Positions 54,001-62,585 of a stretch of DNA of 64,000 nucleotides are shown piece after piece. This stretch comes from Methylobacillus methanolivorans (GTDB lineage Bacteria > Pseudomonadota > Gammaproteobacteria > Burkholderiales > Methylophilaceae): assembly GCF_044751345.1 (NCBI RefSeq), contig NZ_JBIWXY010000001.1, forward strand, positions 1,178,001-1,242,000, given 5' to 3'. Below the pieces are notes generated by a model. It was not told the DNA's origin and made no database searches. It saw nothing but the letters and a program-made list of their open reading frames with translations. Both the position numbers and the translations under genes were made by a program. Numbering within the stretch: the stretch's first letter is position 1; the number at the start of each line of letters is the position of its first letter.

Positions 54001-54423
54001 CAAAGTCGCACTGAGTAAAGGGCTGAATATTGCCCCCACCAAGACCATGGCCAGCAGATCCTGCAAACGGGTCATCGCAGGTTCAAAATTAGAGCGCTGC
54101 AGGAGCAGGTAAGCCATCACAGCAGCCGCAACATTGCCGCTCCCCACAAAAAATGCCCCCAGAAAAGGAAGAGGGACCTCCACACTCCATTGCGTTGCTA
54201 CCGCGCCAAGCAGCAAACCAGGCACCACCCGCATACCACCAAGAATCAAAATGGCCAATGCAAATCCCGCTGGAGGCCAGATAAAGGTAGAAAATATGGA
54301 GGGAGTACCTAGTAACAAGGTGCTATGCCCAAGTAAGAAATACCCAAGGGCAATCGCGATGGAAATCAGCAGATATCGGAACGGCCTGTTTTTTTGAGCA
54401 GACTGGTGACTGGATATATACAT
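51013..54423 (-). CDS. MASE1-PAS-GGDEF-EAL cyclic-di-GMP enzyme
   Basis: This is a 1136-residue membrane protein. Order: MASE1-like sensor with about eight hydrophobic helices (1-300), three PAS domains (about 320-430, 440-560 and 565-680), GGDEF domain with GGDEF at 766-770 and the inhibitory I-site RQTD at 757-760, and EAL domain with EAL at 894-896, DDFGTGYSSLGYL and EGVETQAQLEFLR. Both catalytic domains keep their key residues, so synthesis and breakdown of c-di-GMP are both possible. The setting gives no direct regulator; the GGDEF-EAL arrangement could affect flagellar motility encoded nearby. Confidence 0.95.
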   Translation of the reverse strand: MYISSHQSAQKNRPFRYLLISIAIALGYFLLGHSTLLLGTPSIFSTFIWPPAGFALAILILGGMRVVPGLLLGAVATQWSVEVPLPFLGAFFVGSGNVAAAVMAYLLLQRSNFEPAMTRLQDLLAMVLVGAIFSPLLSATLGCLVLSTFGIVQPAFLSVTWLQWWMGDALGIILLTPAILAFFHSEPIRWGRARILEALVLSGLLLGLCVLAFNELLSESGELEAKAFLVFPLVIWAALSFHQRGAALASLLIVITALWGGGGYHGYFTMELSNAELFNYWLFALVTVSIGVGLSGVHVGRLRADEQLKKQLGLYNALSNAQSDAGEGVVVIEDGKIVYANEALWKIGGYDARDIPMGAHFLSLIHPSDRERVARHYEQRVRGEFTPSRYEALGISKSGKPIPIEVAAANYRDDSERVVVLIIDISSRKQAEEALLHSRAEYRELVESVKAVVWRATPEAAFTFVSQEAESLLGYPLEEWVANPRFWVEKIHPDDRAWVVDFCSWETQQLQDHVFEYRMLAADGRAVWLQDIVRVIPDRSGNKPQELLGVMLDITARKAAEAGLNLSKQVFDHTSEAILIADRERNILEVNQAYLGMTGYAREDCIGTRLSLLDDVAEDNQAIGSLVQQHGKWMGELIGRKKSGEYYPEWVSISSVYDGNGILQNYIVVLTDISQRKQSEERLQFLATHDGLTGLPNRALLQERIELALLRAQRYQQRIGVLFIDLDRFKIINDTLGHQAGDMLLQEAASRLRECLRQTDTIARQGGDEFVVLVEDFTDQQYLVTVARKIMHALAQPFILMQQELYISASIGISAYPEDGVDIFSLLKNADMAMYRAKDDGKNTFHFYSAESNASSVSRLTIENGLRRALERNEFTLLYQAKLDLTGQYIIGAEALIRWQHAELGMVSPQEFIPIAEETGLIIQIGEWVLKQACRDAYAWQEIAGRPIRVGVNISARQFREDSLHKVILDALDESGLTPDCLELEITESMIMQNAERASQMLQHFRNLGTHVLIDDFGTGYSSLGYLKHFPIDSLKIDRSFVRDIPQDADDMAITQAIIAMAHSLKVKVVAEGVETQAQLEFLRTKGCDQLQGYIFSRPLSAEAFLGMLRFDTARRAGRTYAHGLQFAEETGLAEA

Positions 54424-54479
54424 AATCTAGGCATTGTATTAGCAAAATCCTACAAACTGCGGTTAAAAATATCTAACAA

Positions 54480-54504
54480 AATAAAAAGCCCGCACAAGGC
54501 GGGC
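54480..54504 (-). terminator. Porin gene terminator
   Basis: On the minus strand GCCCGC, a CTTGT loop and GCGGGC are followed by TTTTTATTTT (complement of 54480-54487). It lies 23 bases after the porin stop. Confidence 0.9.
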
Positions 54505-54526
54505 TTGGAGCATATATAGCGTATGC

Positions 54527-55984
54527 TTAGAAGTTGTATTGCAACTGGAAACGCAGGATATCAGTGTTGTATTTCGGATAGTTTGCTGAGCGCGCATCAC
54601 TAGAAAGATTATTACGATCCAGTTTGGAGTAATACGCCGTAAACTCGATCTCAGGCACAGGCTGCCACTCGAAACCAGCTTCCCAATCGTTGACATGATT
54701 CTGGGGCGCATTGGTCTCGAACTTCTGTGCACCATCAAAGTATTGCCATTTAACGAATGGAATCAGCACACCGTAACCGTAGAAATCCTTGATGCGATAC
54801 ATGGCTTGGATATAACCACCGTTCAGTGATTTCTCCTCGATTCTTGTACCAGCATCATTCAGAGAAGGACCTCTACCCCAGTTCCACTCAGTCTGCAAAC
54901 CAAATGGCTGCGGATACAAGACAGCATGCACACCTACGCGCTGATCTTTGAAACCGTCTTTCCCAGAGTCAAGAACAGGAGCATTACTAGATGAGGTACT
55001 CGGTTTAAATGTCCCTGAAATCGCCTGGATACCCGCTTCAAAAATCTGGCCATTCTCAAACTTGACCGGATAAGTAAAGCGCGACACCAAGTGCAGGTTG
55101 TCGTTGTTCTCAGAACGGTTAGCGCCAGTACCATTGTAAGCACCGAAAGCAAACATACCGTAGTTACCGGAGCCCTTGAGACCGCTGTCTACCAGGTACT
55201 TGAACATATCTTGCTGTTCTTTTGGTGTGTAGTAGTAGAACACGCCCAAATCACGTTCATCCTTACAGCAGCTGTTCAACGCATCGTTACGATCCAATGC
55301 AATACGATTTTGGCTCGATTGTAAGTTTTCAAAACTGTATGGAATCTTGGATTGACCAACACGCAGACGGTGCACCCTGTCCTTGGTCAGGTATATATCA
55401 CCATAAGCATCGCGCAACTGTGCGATATTGCCAGTGTTGTCGCTACTACCAGTGCGACTAGCAAAATCAGGCTGAATATAATAAGACAAACGCTCGCCAA
55501 TATCCCCAAAGAAAATCAGGCGCATACGACGAATCATGAAATTGGTATTGTCACCAATCGAACGGTCTGCCTGGTGGGCAATCTGTTTGTCACCACCAAT
55601 GATAGGATTGCTGCGGATCTGCATATAACCGCGCACCTTCATCGTATCTGCCCAGTTTTTACCAGAACTCGCTGGCTTTGGCGCTGGCGCCATGGCGATC
55701 TTATCGAGCTTTTCCTCCAGTTCACGCTGCCTAAGCTCAAGCTCTTGCTTCATTTCCACCAAATCAATGCTGGCGGCATTTTCGCTCTTAGCTTCTGTTG
55801 CGTCACCCACTGATTTAAAGGTGCCCATTTTTACCCGGTTAGGACCAGGCTCGGAAAAAATCTGTTTGGTCGTAGAGTCTACATATAACTCCAGCACTTG
55901 AGCCTCTGCCATTGCAGTAGCAGAAGTTGTTGCCAGCATCACTGCTGTCATTAAAGCCTTACGGGCTATTTTCCCTGTTGTCAT
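54527..55984 (-). CDS. Phosphate-selective porin, OprO/OprP family
   Basis: This is a 485-residue outer-membrane porin. It has a signal peptide (cleavage after TAMAEA), a periplasmic-type coiled-coil segment at about 70-95 rich in Glu/Arg/Leu, and a beta-barrel from about residue 115 with repeated aromatic girdle strands that ends in FQLQYNF. Family assignment rests on sequence pattern (VRGYMQIRSNPIIGG, RLIFFGDIGERLSYYIQPDF). A Pho box upstream supports a phosphate role. ATG 55984 chosen; GTG 55993 is possible. Confidence 0.85.
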   Translation of the reverse strand: MTTGKIARKALMTAVMLATTSATAMAEAQVLELYVDSTTKQIFSEPGPNRVKMGTFKSVGDATEAKSENAASIDLVEMKQELELRQRELEEKLDKIAMAPAPKPASSGKNWADTMKVRGYMQIRSNPIIGGDKQIAHQADRSIGDNTNFMIRRMRLIFFGDIGERLSYYIQPDFASRTGSSDNTGNIAQLRDAYGDIYLTKDRVHRLRVGQSKIPYSFENLQSSQNRIALDRNDALNSCCKDERDLGVFYYYTPKEQQDMFKYLVDSGLKGSGNYGMFAFGAYNGTGANRSENNDNLHLVSRFTYPVKFENGQIFEAGIQAISGTFKPSTSSSNAPVLDSGKDGFKDQRVGVHAVLYPQPFGLQTEWNWGRGPSLNDAGTRIEEKSLNGGYIQAMYRIKDFYGYGVLIPFVKWQYFDGAQKFETNAPQNHVNDWEAGFEWQPVPEIEFTAYYSKLDRNNLSSDARSANYPKYNTDILRFQLQYNF

Positions 55985-56452
55985 CGCAATCACTTTAAAA
56001 TTTACGCACTTGTTTTATTAGAAAGGTGTATCTCAGGAGTGATACCAACTCGTGCGGCAAAGCCGCCAATCACTGATAGAAGCTAGCTCTACCAGCAATA
56101 TGGCGTGCAGTATGTCGTTGCAATGTGACTGAATGATGTACTGAAAATGACAGTTTTATGACAGAAAGCTAAATGCAAGCATCAAAAAAGAACTAGAAAA
56201 CCATGTCCCTTTCGATTATTTTTCATGCCATCGTCATGATTTAACTGCATGATGCGATAAACAATTTGCCATGCCACTTTCAAAAACTTACATTTCTTTA
56301 CAATAAGTTTTTTATGGAAACAATAAAATTTACCTATAATAATCATGTTTATATGGAACAAATAATTTCCATTTCTGTCTTTTATCAAGTGCAGTGACAC
56401 ACCAAACCTTTATCAATATGATAATTTTTAACTTATCCGGGGAAGTAAAAAT
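55985..56452. other. Porin/carbonic anhydrase intergenic region with Pho box
   Basis: These 468 bases contain no convincing gene. The half near the porin has the Pho box at 56147-56164; the half before the carbonic anhydrase is very AT-rich. A 72-codon minus frame at 56182-56400 has no ribosome site or family likeness and I reject it. Confidence 0.7.
56147..56164 (-). promoter_or_regulatory. Pho box upstream of the porin gene
   Basis: Read on the minus strand, CTGTCATAAAACTGTCAT is two exact seven-base repeats 11 bases apart and fits the PhoB consensus throughout. It is 163 bases before the porin ATG at 55984. Confidence 0.85.
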
Positions 56453-57118
56453 ATGTACAAACACCCATTAAAAGATCGTGACAAAATGTCACCTCAAGAA
56501 GCGTTAGCCATTCTAGTTGAAGGCAATGAGCGCTTTACCCAGAACATCTCGGCACATCGCGATCTACTCAACGTCGTGAATATCACAAAGGATAAACAAC
56601 ATCCTTTTGCTGCCATCCTGAGTTGCAGTGACTCGCGCACATCAACTGAACTGATTTTTGACCAAGGTCTGGGCGATCTCTTTAGTGTACGTTTGGCTGG
56701 AAATATCGCTTCGCGCAAGGCAATCGGCAGCCTGGAATACTCTTGCAAATATCTAGGCAGCAAGTTAATTGTCGTGCTGGGCCACAGTAACTGCGGTGCA
56801 GTCAAGGCTGCCTGCGATGGTTTTTCTGGTGGACATATTGGTGAAATCACCAAGATGATCTTCCCTGCCGTAGAAGCGGAAACACAAACCAAGGAAAACC
56901 GTTCTTCATCCAATGATCTTTTTGTTGGTCATGTGTGTGAAATCAATGTCAAGACGCAGATTGATACTATCTGGAACTCCAGTGAAATTCTGCGCGAGAT
57001 GCTGAACAAGGGAGATATCGGGATCGTAGGTGGTGTCTATGATTTAGCAACGGCTGAAGTCACATTCCCCAAGCAATACCAGATATTCAGCGCTGATCAT
57101 CCACTCGTACAAAACTAG
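56453..57118 (+). CDS. Beta-class carbonic anhydrase
   Basis: This 221-residue zinc enzyme interconverts CO2 and bicarbonate. Zn ligands are Cys58, His111 and Cys114 (LSCSDSRTSTELIF and VLGHSNCGAVKAA), with the Asp60-Arg62 dyad of the family. GGGGAAG lies before the ATG. It is followed 39 bases later by a SulP transporter, a pairing found in bicarbonate uptake modules. Confidence 0.93.
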   Translation: MYKHPLKDRDKMSPQEALAILVEGNERFTQNISAHRDLLNVVNITKDKQHPFAAILSCSDSRTSTELIFDQGLGDLFSVRLAGNIASRKAIGSLEYSCKYLGSKLIVVLGHSNCGAVKAACDGFSGGHIGEITKMIFPAVEAETQTKENRSSSNDLFVGHVCEINVKTQIDTIWNSSEILREMLNKGDIGIVGGVYDLATAEVTFPKQYQIFSADHPLVQN

Positions 57119-57157
57119 GATGCATCTAGGCCGACTCTATCTTACGGATAAATTAGT

Positions 57158-58720
57158 ATGACTACTCAAATCCCTACCGCCCCGGCACAATCCGGCAATT
57201 TCAGCAAAGACTTCTTTGCGTCCATTGTTGTTTTCCTGGTAGCGGTTCCCTTATGCCTAGGCATAGCGATTGCATCAGGCCTGCCCCCGACCGCTGGTAT
57301 TATCACTGGCATTATCGGTGGCTTGATCGTTGGCTCTATTTCAGGCTCACCCCTCACCGTCAGCGGCCCTGCGGCTGGCTTGGTAGTGATTGTGGCCGAC
57401 ATTGTGGCCGAATTTGGCCTGGCTATATATGGCGTTATCGTATTGGCTGCTGGTGGCGTACAAATCCTAGCAGGTATATTCAAGTTAGGAGTATGGTTCC
57501 GCGCTATCTCGCCTGCTGTGATCCACGGCATGCTCGGTGGTATTGGTATCCTGATCATTGGCTCACAATTTCACATCATGCTTGATCGCGACCCGCTGTC
57601 CAGTGGCATCAAGAACTTGATGGATATCCCCAATGGCTTGTTCGAGATATTCTCACTACATGGTGGCGGTAATCTCTATGCAGCCATTACTGGGCTGATC
57701 ACCATTATCTCGATTGTGCTCTGGACACGTTTTGCCCCAGCAAAACTCAAACTGATTCCAGGGGCACTCATCGGTGTCGTGCTCGCCGTGATCATCGCCA
57801 ACCTGTTCAGTTTCGATATCAAATACCTCACTGATTTATTTGATGGCCCAACTGACCTGCAAAATATCCTGGGCACGATTATTACGCCTACCATGAGCAC
57901 GGTAGAGGCATCGATGACTGCAGGGGTCTTACTCGCCGTCATCTCACTCGCTTTCATTGCCAGTGCCGAGTCGTTGCTTTCTTGTGCGGCTGTTGACCAG
58001 ATGCACCAGGGCGTTCGCACCAAATATGATCGCGAACTGATGGCACAAGGTGTTGGTAATGCCATTTGCGGTTTCCTGAGCGCTCTTCCTATGACTGGTG
58101 TTATTGTACGCTCCAGCGCCAATGTGGAAGCAGGCGCCACCACCCGCCGCTCCACCATCATGCATGGCTTGTGGTTGCTGCTATTCATCAGCGTGTTCCT
58201 CTTTACGCTGGAATACATTCCTGTCGCCACCCTTGCAGGCGTATTGGTATATACCGGTTACAAGCTGGCTTATCCCAAAGTAGCCAAGGAGCTGCTTTCC
58301 TACGGCAAGGCTGAGCTGGGCATATACATCATCACCATCGTCACGATTGTGAGCTTCAACCTGCTGGCCGGCGTGGTAACTGGCCTGGCGTTGTCCATTG
58401 CCAAGCTCCTGTATGTGTTCTCCCATGTCTCCATCAAGGCAGAACACAATGCTGGTAGCAAGCGAACCACTTTGCACCTCAAGGGCTCGGCAACCCAGTT
58501 AGGCATTCCAAAGCTAGTTTCCGTGCTAGACAATCTGGAATCTGGTCGTGATGTTCACGTGCAGTTTGATGATCTGGAATATATTGACCATGCCTGCATC
58601 GAATTGCTGAGCGGCTGGCAAAAGCAATACCAGATGACTGGTGGCAATGTCACCATCGAATGGGATAGCTTGATCAGTAAGTATCACGCCAAGGAAGCCG
58701 CTGCGGCCAATGGTACTTGA
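57158..58720 (+). CDS. SulP-family anion transporter with STAS domain
   Basis: This 520-residue inner-membrane protein has about 11-14 helices of the SulP/SLC26 fold (ASIVVFLVAVPLCLGIAIASGLPPTAGIITGIIGGLIVG and TVSGPAAGLVVIVADI), the family DRELMAQGVGNAICGFLSALPMTG stretch and a C-terminal STAS domain from about 440. Substrate is bicarbonate or sulfate; the carbonic anhydrase next door favours bicarbonate, by inference. Confidence 0.9.
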   Translation: MTTQIPTAPAQSGNFSKDFFASIVVFLVAVPLCLGIAIASGLPPTAGIITGIIGGLIVGSISGSPLTVSGPAAGLVVIVADIVAEFGLAIYGVIVLAAGGVQILAGIFKLGVWFRAISPAVIHGMLGGIGILIIGSQFHIMLDRDPLSSGIKNLMDIPNGLFEIFSLHGGGNLYAAITGLITIISIVLWTRFAPAKLKLIPGALIGVVLAVIIANLFSFDIKYLTDLFDGPTDLQNILGTIITPTMSTVEASMTAGVLLAVISLAFIASAESLLSCAAVDQMHQGVRTKYDRELMAQGVGNAICGFLSALPMTGVIVRSSANVEAGATTRRSTIMHGLWLLLFISVFLFTLEYIPVATLAGVLVYTGYKLAYPKVAKELLSYGKAELGIYIITIVTIVSFNLLAGVVTGLALSIAKLLYVFSHVSIKAEHNAGSKRTTLHLKGSATQLGIPKLVSVLDNLESGRDVHVQFDDLEYIDHACIELLSGWQKQYQMTGGNVTIEWDSLISKYHAKEAAAANGT

Positions 58721-58742
58721 TAGAGATGTTTAGCTAGCCAAT

Positions 58743-58770
58743 AAAAAAGCCCCTTGCGGGGCTTTTTTAT
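58743..58770. terminator. Bidirectional terminator after the SulP gene
   Basis: GCCCC (58749-58753), TTGC and GGGGC (58758-58762) are flanked by A bases on the left and a T run on the right. It serves the SulP transcript and the convergent bactofilin gene. Confidence 0.92.
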
Positions 58771-58781
58771 TGGCTCAATTG

Positions 58782-59333
58782 CTATGCAGATTGAATACGT
58801 TTGACCTTGTTATGACCCTCATCTGAGGTGATGGAAGCGATATCACCGGACAACTCGCCGCCTTCCTCAATCAGTATCTTGCCATAACGGATTTTTCCGC
58901 TAACCCGGCCAGTAGAATGAATGATCAACTGGCTGCGTGCCGTCAACTCACCTTCAAAATTGCCATGCACTTCGGCTACATCAATGCCGACCTTGCCAGA
59001 GAACGCACCATGCTCCGCTATCTGGATCACCCGGCTATCCATGGTAGCCTCCACACGGCCTTCCACCACCAAGATGTCACAATCCTGAATCTCGGCACCT
59101 TTCAATTTGACATCCGGCCCCACAATCAGTCGGCTACCTGTTTGCGTATCCGCATGCACTCCACTGCTCGCTGGCACCTCAACCTTGCTGGCGACTGGAC
59201 TACTTAACGGAGAGGCGTGATGTGGTACTTGGGTCGTTTCTGGTTTGCTGTTCAGTGAAGATGAAACTGGATTAACGCTAGAGCTGGTTTGAGGAGTGGG
59301 AGTACGATTGAATAGACCTTGCTTGTTTAACAT
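58782..59333 (-). CDS. Bactofilin (polymer-forming cytoskeletal protein)
   Basis: This 183-residue protein has a Ser/Pro/Thr-rich disordered N-terminus and a bactofilin beta-helix (SRLIVGPDVKLKGAEIQDCDILVVEGRVEATMDSRVIQIAEHGAFSGKVGIDVAEVHGNFEGELTARSQLIIHSTGRVSGKIRYG). Bactofilins polymerise without nucleotide and scaffold envelope or shape proteins. ATG at 59333 follows GAGAGG by eight bases; an upstream in-frame ATG at 59396 is rejected. No M23 peptidase partner lies beside it. Confidence 0.9.
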   Translation of the reverse strand: MLNKQGLFNRTPTPQTSSSVNPVSSSLNSKPETTQVPHHASPLSSPVASKVEVPASSGVHADTQTGSRLIVGPDVKLKGAEIQDCDILVVEGRVEATMDSRVIQIAEHGAFSGKVGIDVAEVHGNFEGELTARSQLIIHSTGRVSGKIRYGKILIEEGGELSGDIASITSDEGHNKVKRIQSA

Positions 59334-59707
59334 GGATGAAACCTCTCGTTTGATATGACAGACAGGCTCATTGCAGCAATGAGCCAAGACCAACAAGAGC
59401 CAGCAAGGTGTATGCCATGCCTTAATATGCTTTAAAAATCATTTTGTTATAAAAAAATATTCATATTTCACAAGAGATAAGCCGTGAAAATGTCGCCCAG
59501 GTACGACGTCGCCACGACGATCTTTCCGGCACTCCCCTCCTCCATACATCCCTCTGGATGCGGCCTGGGCTGAAAACAGTGCTATCAGTAGCTCACAGCC
59601 CACTTCCAGCAAAAGCGTCATCTCATCCTACAAACAAAGTGCTTGTCGCTGACAAGCAACAGTGAACAGCAAGAAAAAAGGCCGGGATAACCGGCCTTGG
59701 AAGTTTT
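59334..59707. other. Bactofilin/lysS intergenic region
   Basis: There is no convincing gene in these 374 bases. It holds a perfect hairpin GCTTGTC-GCT-GACAAGC (59641-59657) and the lysS terminator. The hairpin has no T run and its role is unknown. Confidence 0.65.
59674..59696 (-). terminator. lysS terminator
   Basis: On the minus strand GGCCGG pairs with CCGGCC around TTATC, followed by TTTTTTC (complement of 59674-59679). Confidence 0.9.
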
Positions 59708-61231
59708 TTAGTGCTCTGGTCGCATATGCGGGAACAAGATGACATCGCGTATGCTTGGGCTATCCGTCAACAGCATCACCAAGCGGTCAATACCGATACC
59801 GCACCCACCTGTCGGCGGCATGCCATACTCCAGTGCGCGGATAAAGTCAGCATCGTAATACATGGCCTCATCATCGCCTGCTTCCTTGGCTGCTACCTGA
59901 GCCTGGAAACGTGCCGCTTGATCCTCCGCATCATTCAACTCAGAGAAACCATTGGCAATCTCACGGCCAGTCACAAACAACTCGTAGCGTTCAGTTATCG
60001 CTGGATTGGTGTCAGATGCTCGCGCCAGCGGTGATACCTCAACTGGATAATCAATAATGTACGTCGGGTTCCACAATTGGCTTTCTGCTGTTTCCTCGAA
60101 CAAAGCCAATTGCAAGGCACCTAAGCCCAGGTGAGCAAAAGCTTCCACACCAAACTTCTTGAGCTCCTGACGCAGGAAAGCTTCATCATTCAACTGTTCT
60201 AATGCATATTGCGGCGCATATTTCTGGATTGCCCCCACAATCGTCAAGCGCTCAAATGGCTTGCTAAGGTCAAGCTCTCGGCCCTGATACTGCACTACAG
60301 CAGAACCGCAAGCGGCAATGGCAGCAGCCCGGATACATTGCTCAGTGAAATCCATCAGCCAACGGTAATCCGTATAGGCAGCATAGAACTCCATCATGGT
60401 GAATTCTGGATTGTGGCGTACGCTCACCCCCTCGTTGCGGAAATTGCGGTTGATCTCAAACACACGATCAAACCCACCAACAATCAAGCGCTTGAGGTAA
60501 AGCTCAGGGGCGATACGCATATACATCTGCATATCCAGCGCATTATGGTGTGTGATGAAGGGCTTGGCTGACGCACCACCAGGAATGGGATGCAGCATTG
60601 GCGTTTCCACCTCAAGGAACTCGTGGCCAAGCATAAACGCGCGTATAGCCGCGACAATCTTGCTACGCGCCATGAAGGTCTTGCGGGTGTCATCGGAAAC
60701 AATCAGGTCAACATAACGCTGGCGATACTTGGTCTCTTGGTCTGCCAACCCATGGAACTTCTCCGGCAAAGGTCGCAGGGATTTGGTCAGCAGTCGCAAC
60801 TCACTCACCTTCACCGACAACTCGCCAGTCTTGGTCTTGAACAAGGTGCCTCTGGCCGCGATGATGTCGCCCAGATCCCACTTCTTGAAAGCGTCGTAAG
60901 TTTCTTCGCCGACGTTTTCCTTGGTCACAAATACCTGAATGCGCCCGCTCTTATCCTGCACGGTAGCAAAGCTGGCCTTGCCCATCACACGCTTCAACAT
61001 CATGCGTCCAGCAATCGCCACGCTCAATGCGCGCGCTTCAAGATCCTCTCCCTCAAGGGCATCATAGCTATCATGCAGGCTTTGTGCGGCATGCTCAGGC
61101 TTGAAGTCATTGGGGAAAGCAACACCCTTTTCCCGAATCGCCTTGAGCTTCTCACGCCGCTCAGCCATGACATGGTTCTCGTCCTGTTGCACTACCTCGG
61201 TATCAGGCTTGGAATTTTGTGCGTCACTCAC
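59708..61231 (-). CDS. lysS: Lysyl-tRNA synthetase (class II)
   Basis: This enzyme charges tRNA-Lys. The 507 residues have the OB-fold anticodon-binding domain (about 60-180) and class II motifs: motif 2 (FRNEGVSVRHNPEFTMMEFY) and motif 3 (GMPPTGGCGIGIDRLVMLL). It begins with GTG at 61231, two bases after the prfB stop; the ribosome site GGGAG lies inside the end of prfB, so translation is probably coupled. The prfB-lysS order is common in proteobacteria. Confidence 0.96.
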   Translation of the reverse strand: MSDAQNSKPDTEVVQQDENHVMAERREKLKAIREKGVAFPNDFKPEHAAQSLHDSYDALEGEDLEARALSVAIAGRMMLKRVMGKASFATVQDKSGRIQVFVTKENVGEETYDAFKKWDLGDIIAARGTLFKTKTGELSVKVSELRLLTKSLRPLPEKFHGLADQETKYRQRYVDLIVSDDTRKTFMARSKIVAAIRAFMLGHEFLEVETPMLHPIPGGASAKPFITHHNALDMQMYMRIAPELYLKRLIVGGFDRVFEINRNFRNEGVSVRHNPEFTMMEFYAAYTDYRWLMDFTEQCIRAAAIAACGSAVVQYQGRELDLSKPFERLTIVGAIQKYAPQYALEQLNDEAFLRQELKKFGVEAFAHLGLGALQLALFEETAESQLWNPTYIIDYPVEVSPLARASDTNPAITERYELFVTGREIANGFSELNDAEDQAARFQAQVAAKEAGDDEAMYYDADFIRALEYGMPPTGGCGIGIDRLVMLLTDSPSIRDVILFPHMRPEH

Positions 61232-61233
61232 CC

Positions 61234-62338
61234 TTACACTCCCTGCTTCAAACTTTCAGAAATAAATGGATCCAGGTCGCCATCCAAGACGCCCTGGGTA
61301 TTACCAACTTCGACGTTGGTGCGTAAATCCTTGATGCGCGATTGATCCAACACATAGGAACGGATCTGGTGGCCCCAACCGATATCAGTCTTGGCATCTT
61401 CCATCGCTTGCTTCTCTTCATTACGCTTGCGCAACTCCAATGCGTACAACTGCGCTTTCAGCATATTCATCGCTTCATCCTTGTTGCGATGCTGCGAACG
61501 GTCGTTCTGGCACTGCACCACGGTATTGGTCGGGATATGGGTAATCCGAACCGCTGAATCGGTCTTGTTAATGTGCTGACCACCCGCGCCTGATGCCCGA
61601 TAAGTATCGATGCGCAGATCAGCAGGATTGATTTCAACCACGATGGAATCATCCACCTCGGGATAAACGAATACGCTGGCAAATGAAGTATGGCGACGAT
61701 TGCCCGAGTCAAAAGGCGATTTACGCACTAGGCGATGCACCCCGCTTTCGGTACGCAGGAAGCCATAAGCATAATCACCAGAAATTTTCAGCGAAGCGCT
61801 CTTGATACCGGCAACATCCCCTTCAGACTCTTCCAGCACCTCAACCTTGAAGCCCTTATTCTCGCAATAACGCAAATACATGCGCAGTAGCATGGAGGCC
61901 CAATCCTGTGCCTCGGTACCACCAGAACCAGCCTGAATATCAAGGAAGCAGTTGTTCGGGTCCATCGGGTGGGCAAACATGCGGCGAAACTCCATTTGCG
62001 CCACAATCTTTTCCAGTGCCTGTGTATCGCTATCAATGCTCAACAAGGTGCTGTCATCGTTTTCTTCACGCGCCATCTCGAACAGTTCACGACTGTCCCG
62101 TACCCCGCTATCAACATCAGTCAACGATTTGACCACAAATTCCAACTCGCGGCGCTCCTTGCCCAGCTTCTGCGAGCGCTCGTTGTCATTCCATATATTG
62201 GGGTCTTCCAATAACTGGGAGACTTCCTCTAGGCGCTGCTGTTTGTTTTCAAAGTCAAAGATACCCCCGTAAAGCCTGGTGACGCTCGGCAAGGTCATCC
62301 AGACGGTTGGCGATGAGATTGAGTTGTTCCGCTTCCAT
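61234..62338 (-). CDS. prfB: Peptide chain release factor 2 with programmed +1 frameshift
   Basis: RF2 ends translation at UGA and UAA. Reading from ATG 62338 gives 27 codons (MEAEQLNLIANRLDDLAERH...) and then TGA at 62257-62255; a +1 shift at CTT-TGA-C continues with DFENKQQRLEEVSQ for 340 residues to 61234, about 367 in total. The slippery context GGGGGTATCTTTGAC is the conserved RF2 autoregulatory site. Key motifs are SPF (KSPFDSGNRR) for stop-codon reading and GGQ (GAGGQHINKTDS) for hydrolysis. Confidence 0.96.
62254..62270 (-). promoter_or_regulatory. RF2 programmed frameshift site
   Basis: Minus-strand sequence ACGGGGGTATCTTTGAC has the Shine-Dalgarno-like GGGGG, TAT, CTT slippery codon and in-frame TGA followed by C. 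It lets low RF2 levels raise RF2 synthesis. Confidence 0.94.
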
Positions 62339-62481
62339 GCAATATCCGAACTGACTAAATTCAAAGGTCGCAATTATACATTAATGCCCTGCCACCCGCT
62401 GTTTGCCATCGGCAACCTCACCTGAACTCATCCACAACTTCTGGATACCAGCAGCACATGCTGAAATGACATTTTGCCTAT

Positions 62482-62515
62482 TTGTCACAAATATGAAATA
62501 TTTACGCTTTATATT
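62482..62515 (+). promoter_or_regulatory. Probable Pho box and -10 of pstS
   Basis: TTGTCACAAATATGAAAT (62482-62499) matches the PhoB consensus partly (good first repeat and AAAT spacer, weaker second repeat) and TATATT lies 10 bases later (62510-62515), the spacing of PhoB promoters. No other -35 is obvious. Confidence 0.5.
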
Positions 62516-62585
62516 TGCCGGGTTGTCATGGGGGCATGCTCACATTGAGGCTCCAGGCAACAATTGACCAACCGACGGAGCCTAT

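Noticed and set aside
56182..56400. 72-codon minus-strand frame before the carbonic anhydrase
   Set aside because: AT-rich, no ribosome site, no family likeness; it overlaps the expected promoter region.
59641..59657. Hairpin GCTTGTC-GCT-GACAAGC as a second lysS terminator
   Set aside because: It has no T run and follows the real terminator; left as an unexplained small repeat.
62255..62338. Apparent frameshift error or broken start of prfB
   Set aside because: The sequence around the TGA is the known RF2 programmed +1 frameshift signal, so the gene is intact.
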